Part shown: positions 1 to 13,467 of the stretch, piece by piece
How positions within the stretch are numbered: position 1 is the first letter of the stretch
How the letters are laid out: each line of letters starts with the position of its first letter
Source of the DNA: Nectonema munidae
Taxonomy: Eukaryota > Nematomorpha > Nectonematoida > Nectonematidae
Length of the DNA: 64,000 nucleotides
Reading direction: 5' to 3'
Assembly: GCA_030549495.1 (NCBI GenBank)
Contig: JAUIRK010000270.1
Coordinates: 44,588 to 108,587 of the forward strand
Notes under the pieces: model-generated
The model's input: only the letters and a program-made list of their open reading frames with translations
Database searches by the model: none
Told to the model about the DNA's origin: nothing
Translations under genes and position numbers: made by a program

Positions 1-84
1 GATTTTACCGTAGTTATATTTTTCAAAGACTCTAATAATATCATTAGTAAATAAATTCTGCTCAAAATTTTTCTAGTATTTAAT

Positions 85-255
85 ATTTTCAGGAAATTAT
101 TTCTAAGAGACGCTTTGTGCAGTGAATTTTAACGTTGACGCTTTAGCTTTTGTTCTTGGTACATTTCTGCACTACTATAGATAACAGATAAACTAACTGG
201 ATACGAACACACACTCTGTTTCTACAAATATCTTAGTTCTATTAAAAATAAAAAT
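85..255 (+). repeat. Dispersed repeat body, copy of 1638-1806
   Basis: About 170 bp with strong similarity to 1638-1806 in the same orientation, ending in the shared ATAAAAATGCAT. No tRNA-like head precedes it here. It lies upstream of the first supported SCAF exon. I see nothing else in 1-452. Confidence 0.6.
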
Positions 256-452
256 GCATCAATTTTTTCTATTTTCTACAATTTATTTTATCGGTGATAT
301 TATGCAGACTAAAAGATAATGTTGTTTGCAACGTTAAATTTCAATGGGGACACTAAAATCGCCATATACACTATATTAAAGCTTTATTTGAATATTAATT
401 ACCACTGTTCTAAGTGTTCCTGCCATGAAGTTTTAACATTCTTTTATTTTAG

Positions 453-578
453 GTTACTCAAAACCTTAATTTGTGCTCAATCAAAGATGCCGAACCCGCC
501 AAAAACAACAAAATAAACGCAATTTCTAAATTTCAACAAAAGGAAACAGAAAGCGAATCCATTTTAGGTTTCAATAAA
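453..578 (+). CDS. SCAF4/8: SCAF4/8-like exon a
   Basis: Acceptor is a T-rich stretch ending TTTTAG at 447-452 and the donor is GTAAAG at 579. The 42 codons are phase 0 at both sides and polar, ending GFNK. The last lysine plus the next exon gives a K-KLLEFDY stretch like the segment after the CID in SCAF proteins. It is the most 5' exon I can support. The reading frame also closes soon after the donor, as expected for an exon. Confidence 0.6.
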
Positions 579-3500
579 GTAAAGCTCTAAAACTATGCCT
601 TAGTCCCTTTTATCATCACCGAACGTTATGCTTTATTGTTTCATCAATTAGAAGTTATTGGAGTTTGATTATGAAGATGATGTAAAGACTATAGACGCCC
701 AACTAAATGAACCATCGCCTAAAAGCACCCTAGTCATAACATCTAATCCGATCAATGAGTACCATTTTTAGAAGTATATAATCATTTGATCAAATTAACT
801 GCAATTTTTAGAGCAGCAAACAGCATTCTTTCTAATCCGCAGCTTGTTCAACAACTACAACAAATGCAGCAAGTTCAGCCCATCAAAATCGAAGACACTA
901 GGAATATTCCTCAAGCTATTCGACAACAGATTCTAAATAAACAAAAAGTGGAAATCCATACCAAAATTATAGTACAACACTATTTTCGCCCTTTCCTGTC
1001 AAACATCATTTGTAATATAAACTAAAAGTGTTCATATAATAATGCACAATACATTTTTGTCAGCATTCAAAATAAGCCAAAAATAGTAAATAAATTTAGG
1101 ATGTATTTGACACCGCTTTTCAAGTTTTTGAGGTTAAAAAAGTAATTATTTTCATGATTCAATAAAACAAAGCTTTTTTCATCAAGTCAATTAAATCATA
1201 TTTTGTGCCCAATTTACAATTTTTTTTAATCAAAAGTTTTAATTTAAATATTTTCAAAAACATTTATTAGCGTACCTATTGTGTGTACAATGGTATATAC
1301 AAAATCAAATACAAATCAAACGTTATTATATATGTAAGTAACAAATTCTATCTCCACCAAGAATAAGGAATTTTATATTGATTCGAATAAAAACAGCTTA
1401 CTGTAAAAAATTATAAGTATAAATATTACCAAACTTACTATTAATTAGTATTTTAGTTCTATATAGTAGCGTAGCAATTAACTAAGACAAAAGCTAAAGC
1501 GTCAACATTAAAATTCACTGACACAAAGCGTCTTTTAGAAATAATTTCCTCAAAAACCGTCAATAGTGTGTGTGGGTGAGTACTCTAGACGCGACATTCA
1601 CAGGTCTGCGTTTCAAATCCCAGTCCCGGAAAAATATTTTCAGGAAATTATTTCTAAAAGACGCTTTGTGCAGTTGATTTTAACGTTGACGCTTTCGCCT
1701 GTGTCTTAGTACATTCCTGGGCTACTATATACAACAGATAAACTAGCAGGACACGAACACACACTCTGTTTTTACAAATATCTTAGTTCTATTAAAAATA
1801 AAAATGCATTATGTAGATTAGTTATGATTTAAAATAATTAAATGTATTTAAGTTTTATTTATTAAATATAACCATTTTAATTAAATGACTAACTCTTTAA
1901 CCCTCATCCCTACACTAAACTGTACATGCATTTTTATACAACCTACTACAATTTGTAATATAGGCCTACATGATTAAAAACCTTATATATTTTTATTTTT
2001 TCAGCCCACAACAAATTAAAAGCTTATACCTATTATGTTTAATATGTTATACATGTAATGTTTCAAATTTTTTATTTTTTTATTGAAAAAAATATCTTTT
2101 ATACAAAGCTTTTAAAGTTTTATTATTTTGAATTTCCACATAAAACACAAAATTCTTTTTTAATTTGCAGCCGATGATTAGGACAAACACTTATACTGCA
2201 AACTGAACACACACTTCTGCATGACTTTTTACAAAATTTACAAGGCTTAGCATAGCACACGGATTTTCTTTTGGGTATGGTGTTTTCAACTTGAATGTAT
2301 CCAACAATGAGTCCAGCTTCTTTTATTCCTGTAAATAAACTTTGACACATAAATCTTTTTGAAGCATATGGAAAAGCTAAATTATATGATAAAGATTTTA
2401 ATAATGCTTTCCTTGTTTTGTTGTATCCATTTTTAGACAACAAAATATATGAATTATGCCAACATACATCAACTATGCAAGAGTTTACCAGCATTGGCCA
2501 TCTATTTGTCTTTCTTCTCGAAGAAAATTCTTCTATCAAAGAATCCATCAAGTCAACTCGACATTTACCTTTATTATAGTCTAAAATTAGACAAGGCTTT
2601 TTGTCTATTCTGTCAGATATTTCTACATGCATATATGACGAGGTCAACATTAGTACATTTTTATTTTTTTTGGAAAGTATGAACACAAAGAAATTTTATT
2701 TTCGTGGATAAAGAGCTATTGTTGAATAAATATTTTGGTTTTTTGTGTTTTTTAGTAATGCAGGAACCTCTTTTCTTGACTTGTTTAAAGTTCCAAGTAG
2801 CGTTAAATTTGAGGTTAATAATTGCTTTGCTAAATTGTGTGATGTGAAATAGCGATATGTAACAATGTCTCTATCAGAATTAATAAAAAGCTTTGTTAGA
2901 TCAATTACAACTTTTGTTTCCAAGTTATATTTTATCGTTCCGTCTTCATTTTTTCCAGAGTAAATAACAGTAAGAGCAAAACCTGAAGAAGCCTCACAGC
3001 ACCAAAAAATTTTGAGACCATATTTTCGTGGTTTCTTTGATATGAAGGTTTTACCAGGACAATGACCGCGATATCCATAAAGCTGCTCATCCACTGTTAA
3101 TGTCTCTTTCGGAATAAGAAACTTTGGCAAATTACTATGAAAACTCTCCCAAATTTCTCTCACAGTGGTGAGTCTATCTTTCTTTTGCCTTTCAGCTCGT
3201 TCTCTAAAGTTATCGAATCTTAGACATTTTAGAAAGAATTGAAACCTTTGGGAACCAATTGTTGCTTTATAAAAGGGTCTACTATCACTAGGAGACCATA
3301 AGTCTTGCAGCGAAGACATGTTATCACGATCTAAACCTGCTCTGATCAGAATAGCGTAACAAGCTTTCAACTCTTCGCTAGTAAAATTTTCATGTATGAA
3401 GGATATTTGTTTTTTTATTCTTTATCATGTATTTTCGAACTTCAACATTCACTTTTTGAATTGTAAAATATGTAAAAACATGTCTTCTTTATAAAACAGT

Positions 3501-6500
3501 GAGAATGATTCTACTTCATCTTTGGGATTGCACAAAACTCTAGCTTTTTCTTTCAAAATATTTCTTGAAAGTGCGTGATTGGGATTTGGAGTTTTTGTGT
3601 ATTTTATATCATTGCAATAAACATCAGCTCTCTTTTCGCTGTCTTTTGATTCTGAAGAATCCCAGATTTTATCTTCATCGGAGCTTTCAGTTTCATCTTG
3701 AGAAGAATTTTCAATAAAAACATAAATATTGCCTTCATCTAAATTTTTCTGATTACTACCTCCAGGTTCACCATGACTTGACTCATATTCAATAAAAGCA
3801 TCAGTTATTGTAGTATCAGAAGCTTGTTTCGCGACTTCAACATCAAATTCCTCATTTAGTAAAAGCAATGCACAAGCGAGTTGAAAAGAAGATCTATTGT
3901 ATTTTTTCATCTACAGAGAGAAAAACGTAACGAGAAAGTAAAATAAAAAAGAAGATATGACAACAGGAAAACAAAGTAATTAATAATGTGAAAGTATTTA
4001 GTCAATCAAAATGTTAACAACAGATGTTATACATACGCAAAAAAGATTAGATGCTTTTTTCCTGCTATACTACAAAATGTAGTAGGTTGTAGGTTTTGAC
4101 ATATATTTGCTCCTATTTTTGATTGATGCAACATATGAAATTAAAGTTGCTTACATTAAAAACTATCAATTTTAATGTGTACCAGCCTATGATGTCAAAT
4201 TCTAATATAGTTCAACATTTGCACAATATATCTTTAATTTATTTACAACTACAAATGTAGCAGCTTGTAGGAATGCGGGTTAAGCTATGCTCATTTATAG
4301 GTCATTATTGAAACTGTTAGCTTTTTTTCCTTTGAAATATTACGAATCTTTGGTATTAACACTTGATAAGTCACTACTATCCTATTAAAACATTCGTCTT
4401 CATTAATTCTAAAAAACTACACAGTTTTTCGTACTGTCCATTTTAATCTGTTTTAACCGATTTGCTTAGATATCATGTATATAAAAAGTTAAAATCTTCC
4501 CTAGTTTGTATCTTAAATCACAAAATTGCTAAGTTTCAATCAAAAATTAAAGAAAAGTAATTGCAAAAAATAGAAATTTCAAGTCTTTATTTTTATAGTT
4601 TTTATTATTATAACTATAAATTGTGAAAAGTTTTTTTGCCATTACAATTTTTAAACATAAAAAAGCACACATCGTGTTTTCATCTCTTTGTATATATTAT
4701 GCATGAAGGGGGCGTGAGTAAGGTTGGTTAGATACTGGGTTTCGAAACTCAAGGTGTGAGTTCAATCCCGCATCAAGCCTCCCTTTCTCATACAATGTGA
4801 ACAGTAACATAGCAAATGTTGTCCATACCACTATTGTTGTTGAAAGAGCAGTTAGCACCTAGCAAGCTTTCTCTTCTGGACACAAATCTCCGGTTACCAT
4901 CGAGTGTACTAATGTAACTAATATGTAAAATTCATTTAGCCTCTATTTCCTCTTTCATTTTCTAACACTTCTCTCTATAGCCGACGGGCCAATTCTCCGT
5001 AAATACGTATTTTCTTATTTTATTGAGTGCATAGCTTATTAAATTATTAACATGATTAAAGAATGATTGAACAATTAAATTTATTTACCTCATTTTAGCA
5101 TAACTTTTTAGCCTTTTAACCATCATCCCTAGACTGAAATTAGCACCCGTTTTCTTTGTAGTATATACTCATAACAATATAAAAACATTGTATACCTTTT
5201 ATATTCAGTACATAAAAACAAATTAAAAGTGCATAACTGTGTTCAACATTTAAATTATTAAATTTTAACAATTTATATATATATTTTTAAATGTTTTTAC
5301 TTTATATTCATTTCCATGTTTGAATTTTTTTTTGAAAAATCTTTATTTTTATACAAAAAGCTTTTAAAATTGGTTCATCCAGAATTACCACATAAAAAAC
5401 ACAATTCTTTTTTGATTTGAACTCGATGATCAGGACAAACATTTAGGTTGCAAACTGAACAAACACTCCTGCATGACTTTTTACAAAACTTACAAGGTTT
5501 TGGCATACAGATTTTCTTTTTGATGTTTTTCCCATCTGAATATATCCAACCATGAGTCCTGCTTCTTTTATTCCCATAACCAAGTTGTCACTTGAAAATC
5601 TTTTTGAAGCATATTGGAAAGCTAAGTTGAAATACAATGAACTCAAAAAGTCTTTTCTTCTTTTGTTGTATCCATTTTTGAACAACAAAATGTAAGAATT
5701 ATGCCAAGACACGTCAATTATGCAAAAGTTAGCCAACATTGTCAATCTATTTGTTTTTCTTTTTGAAGAAAATTCTTCTATCAAGGAGTCCATCAGATCC
5801 ACTCCACACTTACCTTTATTATAGTCTAAAATAAAACAGGGCTTTTTGTCTTTTCTGTCAGATATTTTAACTAACATTTGTGAAGAAGACAACGAGTACA
5901 TTTTATTTTTCTTTGGGACGTATGAACATAAAGAAATTTTATTTTCGTGCTCATACAAAACCATTGATGAATGAATTTTTTGTGTTTTTCAGTATTGCAG
6001 GAACCTCTTTTCTTGACTTATTCAATTCCAAGTAGCGTCAAATTTGAGCTCAATAACCAGGTTTTTTTGTTTTGTTCCTCTTTATTCTTTCTAGAGTAAA
6101 TAAATTCAATCAGAGCAAAACCTGTAGAAGCCTCACAGCACCAAAAAGACCATATTTTCTGGGTTTATTTGGTATGAAAGTTCTACCAGGACAATATCCT
6201 CGGTATCCATAGAGCTGCTCATCTACCGTTAATGTATCTTCTGGAATAAGAAACTTGAGCAAATTATTCTGAAAACTTTCGCATATTTCTCTCACAGCAT
6301 CAAGTCTGTCTTTTCTTTGTCTTTCAGCTCTTTCTCTAAAGTTTTCAAACTTGAAAACAAAATTGAAATCTTTGGAAACGTATTGTTGCTATGTAAAAGG
6401 GTGTACCATCACAAGGAGACCATAAATTTTGCAGACATGACATGTTGTCACGATCTAAACCTGCTCTAATCAGAATAGCGTAACAAGCTTTCAACTCTTC

Positions 6501-9500
6501 ACTAGTAAAAGTTTTCATGTATGAAGGATACTTGTTTTTTTATTCTTTATCATGTATTCTCGAACTTCATCACTTACCTTTCTCTTTGTAAAACGTAAAA
6601 TGTGTAAAAACATGTATTTTGTATAAAACAACAAGAATGACTCTAAATTCATCCTTCGAATTACACAAAAATCTAGCCTTTTCTTTCCAAATGTTTCTTG
6701 AAAGAGAGTGGTTGATGTGAAAGTGCCTCTCTTCGTTGTTTTCCTCGGTTTCTGAAGAATCACAGACATCATCTTCACAACATTCACTTACATTTTTATC
6801 ATCTTGAGAAGAGTTTTCAAAAACATCAATATCGCTTTCATCATCCTCGCTCAAATTTTTATCATTACTGCTTCCAGGTAAATAATCACTGGATTCACAT
6901 TCAATATAATCTTCCATTATTGTAGTATCAGACGCTTGATCTTTGTGTTCAACATCAGACTCCTCATTTGGTGAAAGCAAAGCACATGAAAGATCTGTTG
7001 TATTTTTTCATTTACAAAGAGAGAAACGATATAATATTAATTAAGATGAAAGTAATTTTAAAATATGATATAACAACAAGGAAACAAAGTAATTAACAAT
7101 GAGAGAATAAATAATGAGTTAACAAAAAGATAAAAACAGATGATTCACATGTATATTAGTTTTTTCAATGCTATACTACTAAATGTACTAGGTTGTAGGT
7201 ATCACAGTCATTCATATCTCACTTTTGATTGATGGAACGTATAAAAATAAAATTGCATGCATTAAAAACTATTAACTTCATTGTTCGCCAGCATATAATG
7301 TTGAACTCTGATTTAGCTCAATATTTGCATAATGTATAACTACAAAATGTAGCAGCTCGTAGGGATGAAGATTAAGCTGCATATCTGCTTATCTTTTTCA
7401 ATGAATTTTACATAACTGAAGACCAGACAAATCGCCTGCTTTGTTTTTAAAGCGATTTTTTTCTTGGCACACTGTTGTCTCGTAATTGGTATATATAGTG
7501 TATGACTTGTATTTATCATTCTCTTCGTATGCCTTGTTGCGATATATTCTTAATTCTTTGAAATTTTTAGGCACCCGTTCAACAAAGTTTCTCTCAACAT
7601 CCTCCACTTCTACAAACTCCATCATCAGTGCCATCTCTTCCTGATATTCCTCCTCCACCAAATTTTATATTAGCTAGCATGCGACCAGTTTCGTCTTTTC
7701 ACCTCTGTAACTCCTGTCCTAATATACAGTAAAATAGCGTTGTGTAGAAGTTGCCCAGATAGACGAAATACTTGCACGCAACCTAACTTTGCGAATATTT
7801 TGAGAATGGGCCATGTTGATGCAGGAAAATTGCAAGCTTTCTTGTTTTATTTGAGGATTCGCGTTTTTAAGAGGGAGCGATATTGTCCCTATGAAAGAAT
7901 AAGCTTCAGGGTTTTATTTATTTCTATTAATATTCAAAAATGCTTACAAAATAATAATTTCAAAATGTGTAAACATTATTCAAAATTACAAACAAAAAAT
8001 AAATTAAATATTTAGTTGTGGAAACAGAATTTTGAGCACTTATGTATTTATATATGATTGTACAGGATCTCTATTTGTCTAGCAGGGTTTGCCAACCTTT
8101 TTGTTGCTGTGTAGCACTTATGGACTTATTATGTAGGTACGTAGCACCTAACTTTGGCGATTAGTTTTTGACCATAAAAGAACTATACTAAAAGCTTAGC
8201 AGACACAATAACATATGAATGCAATACAAGTAAACGAATTCGCAATTAAAAAATATACAAAACTTAATTTATTTATTTGCACATGTGCATAACCATAAAC
8301 AAGCAAAATATTTAACTTATCGACCAATAAGTACCCGTAAGTCAATGCGATGGCTGGAGTTGCTTTTCTTCTACTAGTTTTGCAAGCCGTGGAGATATGC
8401 TCACACAGTATCGGAAATTGTGTTCTGGGTTTACGAAACGATTTCTTGTCTTCGACTTGATTGTAAGAACGGTAGAAAACTCTTCTTTGCATTCCCATGT
8501 CGTTGGGCTGAGGAATTGCGTTTCAATATTAACGGATAGGAGGGACTTACATTTAACCAGAAGTTAGCCAATTTATGATTTTCACCTTCGTCCCACTGCA
8601 AATCGATGAGTTCTTGTTCACCAGTTCTCACTGTGAGATCACCTGTGTTAATAGTAGTGAATGGATTCCGAATCTAAGTGCATGTTTGTGCATCACAATC
8701 ATTAAAGAAGTACTGCCTGATTTCATTTTTCAACAGAAGGGGATCTTTGGTGATCTCTTGACCAAATGCAATACTAGACTCCCCCTTCTAAATACTGCTG
8801 ATATTACTTCCCCATTTTGTCTAGTCGTTTTTCTCAAGTCGCTTAAAATAATTAGGATCACGGTCTTTCTAGTTTGGATGATTAGTTTGGAGATGGCGTT
8901 GTAAAAGGCTTCATTGATGCATTTGATAATGTCTTCATACACACCGTGGCACAGATTCTTCCCTATTCTTCAATTCATAGAATCAAAATTAATATATTGG
9001 TCGCTATACTGTCGTTTGGGCATCTTGATTTGACGCTATAGTAATTTGAAATAACTAAAAGTTGCTTTTTGATATATTGAATATATATAATAATTTACAT
9101 AATAATAATCGATAAAAATAAACAATCACAAAGATGGTAAAGTTAATTAATCACTGCACTGTACCTACTAAGCCAACAGAATGTGTGTGCATGCTACATT
9201 ATACGCATATGCACATATTTACATGTATTACAGTTGAGTAACTAAAGGAAATGAACTTTAGCCAAATTCACATTACATTACATTTTTCTGTGTGGGAATT
9301 TTTGTGAAAACAAGTACTTTTTTTGAATTTTTAAAAAACATCTCGCGTACCACCAGGGGTACGCGTATCACGGGTTGGGAACCCCTGGTCTGTTAAGACC
9401 CTTATCTTGTCATAGATTGTTAGCATATTTATTGTAGAAGTTTTTGGTGATGTTTGGTAACTTGATGAGTTATTTTTTTCTTTGACTATAATGAAAATAA

Positions 9501-12500
9501 TAGTATCGTAGGTTTATGATCTTTTTTTATTTTACAGTAAAAAAGTTCTATAATGTCAGATAGCCGTGTAAAAAGACAACGATTATAGAAAATTAACAAA
9601 AATAAAAATGTTTACTTTTTTTAAGCATAAATTTGGTTCACCATATGTCTAAAATTATACATAGGACATATATAGTTTCGAGTTTTTTTTGCTTTTTTGA
9701 GGGAGATACTGCATTTAGTTACGAAAATAGAAATGTGAACCTTTAATCATTGCATAGCAACAAATCATCGATTTTGTAGAATGATACAGAAATATGACAT
9801 TGCGAGAGAAATAGAGTAATCAACAGCTATTATACATCACTGGCACAGCCAAATCATTTTGAAATAAGCAAATATTCGCCTTCGGCTCAAGCGTAGATTT
9901 TAACAGGTAAAACAGTCTTGTTGCTTCGAAGGTAGGAAAAAAGTATACACAACGATATTTTGCTGAATTTTATTTTTAACATTCTTAAAAATATCCTTAT
10001 TATTAGCTATTCCCAATAATCAAAACAGATTTGATATTTCAAATAATACGAATGCCATTCTTCCTACACAGCCAATTCAAGCTGCACCCATTCCTGTTCC
10101 TGCTATGGTTCGACCTCCGTTACCGCCGAGCAACCGCAACAACAACATTGTAAGTCACGCTTGATTTTCTCATTATTTTCATATCACTTTCAATTTTGTC
10201 TTTTAAGGATTTGGATTTAAGAAATGCTGATAAAGATTTGCGAACCAAAAAAACTTTTAATGAGAGCGGAAGTGAGTGCTCTGAAGCTGAACTCTATAAA
10301 GGACGGAATTCTTCACACAAATCCAAAAGGTTTGTGATTTTGCAATGTATTTAAGGGTCTCCTCATCCCCCTACTAAACCTTGTGGTACATTTTAGACTA
10401 TCGTTTATTGCATGCTTTTCTAATTTTTTTACAGCAGTCCTTCTTACAATTTTATAGATTGGCCTTATTGGCGATAAACCATGTGAATAGTAGGATATAT
10501 TATGACTAGGGCGAATAAAAATTGACCTAATAACTACAAAATTATTGACTTTTTCAGAATTGTAAAAAAAACTATATAGCGGTTTTAAACAAAATTGCAG
10601 AAGAAAAAAATCTCGGGATTCTATAACTTCAAATTTCTAACTATGGGGCGTCTTTTTTTCTGACATGCTTGTTTTACTCAAAAAGGGCTTGGCTGCATTT
10701 ACAAGTTACTGCAACCTCAAATTTAAACTCTTGTTAACGCGACATTTTTATGCTTACCTAAATTTATAAATATGATGATGGTGTCCCGGTAAGCAAAATG
10801 TTTCAAAAATGTGAGTCAAAATATAATATGAAAATAAATATAAATGGCTTCATTCAGCAAGATAAAGTACCGGAGTGTAATTGTCGATCTGGAAGAAAGA
10901 GTTCTGAGAATGGAGCCAAAACCAATAAGACAAATTTAAAGTTGTCCTGTTTCTTTACAATAGTTAAATCTAAACGACTGGCAAAATAAAAGATTCTCAA
11001 AAAGTTAACACAATTCTTACAGTACAATTAAGGAACAAGCTAAGGAAGACTGAAATTTTTGAAGAAATTCTATAAATGTCAATAGAAAAGACAGGTAGAT
11101 CATCAATGTTTGAAGTAAGCATAAAAAGCCATCACCGGTCTTATCATAATAATGGCAAAAGAGGCGTAAAACTGGTACGTCTTCTGTGATATCACTTGCA
11201 CGCAAAATAAAATAAAGACTCCCAAAAAAATGATAATCGTGCCAAACAAAATCATATGAAATAGCAAGCGTAAAAGCCTTGGTCGTCCTCTTAGCCAAAC
11301 TGATAAGCCCTAATAACTCTAAAATCTTTTCTTACTCGCTATTGATTCGGACAGTGAAGAGATCTACAAATTTCTTTTAAAGTTGCACAAAAAGTTTGGA
11401 AGAAGTAAGCGGCTCAAAATAAAGTATGTACAAAAATATATTTTTTTGTTTTTCTTTCTTGTGATTTTTAATAAATAAAATGTTCATACTAAAAATCTAC
11501 AGCTTAAAAGCACAACAGAGATTTTCGAAATTTTTTAAATCATATAAACGCAATTTTTTTTAAAGATAAAGATAGACAGCGTTAGTAAAATAAGTGACAT
11601 AAGTGAAAAATTTCAATAAAAAATTTTAGCTTTATTATACAGAAGAATTAAAATATACAAGAAAATAATTAAAAAATATTAGAAGATGAAAAGTTTCTAT
11701 CTTTTGCTAGAAGTTTTTTTTAGCATAGAAAAAGACCTCTCTACTGAACAAGTTGTAACTTGGCATTTCTGCATAAATACTAGAAGATATATCTTGCTTT
11801 TTCAGTTCTATAATATCTTTAATGTCGTTGTTTTCAAATCTTTTGTTCAAATAGTTTTTGATTCCACAATCATCTTGATCAAACTTGATAGAATAAAAAA
11901 GTTTTAGGCATTTTTAATGCTAAAATTAGTCGATTCAATTTTTTCAACAAGCTGCGCCAACTGGATATAGTTTTGTTTTATGTTAACCAGCTGTTCATGT
12001 AACTTTGAACAACTGACGCTCTCTTTTGCTTTTTTAACCAAAACTCCATTTTTGCTTTCAAAATTATTCACGATTTCTTTTACTTTTGGTAAGTGATCGC
12101 AGTAGTAAGAAGCAGCATTCAACCAGCTGGCCCACCTTGTAACAATTGGATTTTATCAAATAGCTGGAGGGTATCCGATACTTTCAAAAGCAAATTTTCT
12201 TTTCTTATTTTTAACAGTGAGGTCCTTGGTTGAGGCAATCAAGTCATAAACATCTTTAAAATAAAACCTTATTTTCATTGCACAATTGTGCAATAAGTGA
12301 GCAAAACACGTTACATAAAATAAATTAAAATAAATTGATTTTAATATTTTTCCACCAGCTACGTTATATTTTGCTGCAGCCGTCAGTAACAACAAAAATT
12401 TACTTTTTTCTATTTCACTTTTTTAAAGTGTTATCTGCGAGCAAAACTAAACTTTTCGATGTCAAATGATTTTCAATTATTTTCTACTTTCAATATCAAT

Positions 12501-13436
12501 AATATATGGTTTCTGGCGCATCAGTTGAACCAATTAAAATATTAATAAACGTTTTTTCTTGAATTTCACTTTCATCAATCATCAAAAAAAACATTTTTAC
12601 CCATAATTTTTTTTCTGATGTTTTCTAACATATCTTCAGCAAGATCTTTACTAGAAGAAACAGGTGGTAATATGTATCCTAAACTGGTAAAAAAATTTCA
12701 TTGATGGATGAGATAGTTTGTGTAGAGGTATGTTTGCTTCGAGAAATGTTTTGAAGTAAATTCTTTAGGATATTTTTGAATAATTAAGTTTATTTTAGTA
12801 AATTTTCTCGAAGCAGTTTTTGGCATTGAGATTTTTACTTAAATAAGGAACACGAACAATTAAAAAACTTAAAAAAGAAGGTTTGAAAAAATATTGACAT
12901 AAAAAAAATTATTGACTTTAAAATAAAATATAATTTACTTTATTGACTTAAAAATTTTCTTTTGTATTAGAAAAACATATAATAATCAAAAATATTTGTT
13001 TTCAACAACTTTGAAGACTTTTAAAAAAAATTGACTTTATTGACTTTATTCCCCCTAATTATGACCATCATCACATGAAACAAAGAGGGTATATATTTTG
13101 TTATTTAATAGTCGTCTGGCACCACTACAAAATACAGCTAAAATAAATTGATAATAATTCTTCATGCAAGCTATTGTTTTTACCGTCATCTATTAGGATC
13201 GAGTCCGTTGCTACTTCTATTTCGTCTGTAATCACCGGAATAACGCTTTGGGCTAGAAATCCTATAAATTCTTCATACGATCGAGAAGGACTAAATTATA
13301 TAATTAGCAGGTTCAATTGTTTATTTTTCTAATTTTATTAGCCTGTTGTTTATTTTATAATGCTTGTTAGATTTAAATTTTAAATAAACAAATTTCGTTT
13401 AACGTCTTTTCTTCCCTAAGCACAGGGTAAGACGTG

Positions 13437-13467
<31 letters not shown>

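Larger units (their letters stand above)
948..7570 (+). other. SCAF4/8-like intron of 6.6 kb packed with transposons
   Basis: Holds a SINE-like palindromic repeat (about 1480-1806), piggyBac copy 1 (1901-4279), a tRNA-like SINE (4708-4920) and piggyBac copy 2 (5120-7371). The remainder (947-1450, 4284-4700, 4920-5115) is AT-rich sequence in which I see no gene. Whether an additional small exon hides here cannot be excluded. Confidence 0.7.

Noticed and set aside
4708-4782. Functional tRNA gene
   Set aside because: Box A and B are recognisable, but the arms do not pair as a cloverleaf and the same head recurs with a body in other places, so SINE. The same applies to 21684, 24554, 13597 and 1569.
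7398-7661. 87-codon - strand frame rich in Glu
   Set aside because: Reverse of the proline-rich SCAF exon at 7571-7706; the + strand reading has splice sites and matching phases.
8075-9395. 8-bp target duplication around the hAT at 8083-9387
   Set aside because: TTGTCTAG and GTCTGTTA share only GTCT; not a convincing pair.
10272-10277. Alternative GTGAGT donor inside SCAF exon f
   Set aside because: A good consensus, but its use would break the phase with the RS exon, whereas the donor at 10330 fits.
11320-11430. Exon-like LIDSDSEEIYKFLLKLHKK stretch on the + strand within hAT B
   Set aside because: Lies inside the element defined by perfect target duplications, and the SCAF exons on either side already join in phase without it.
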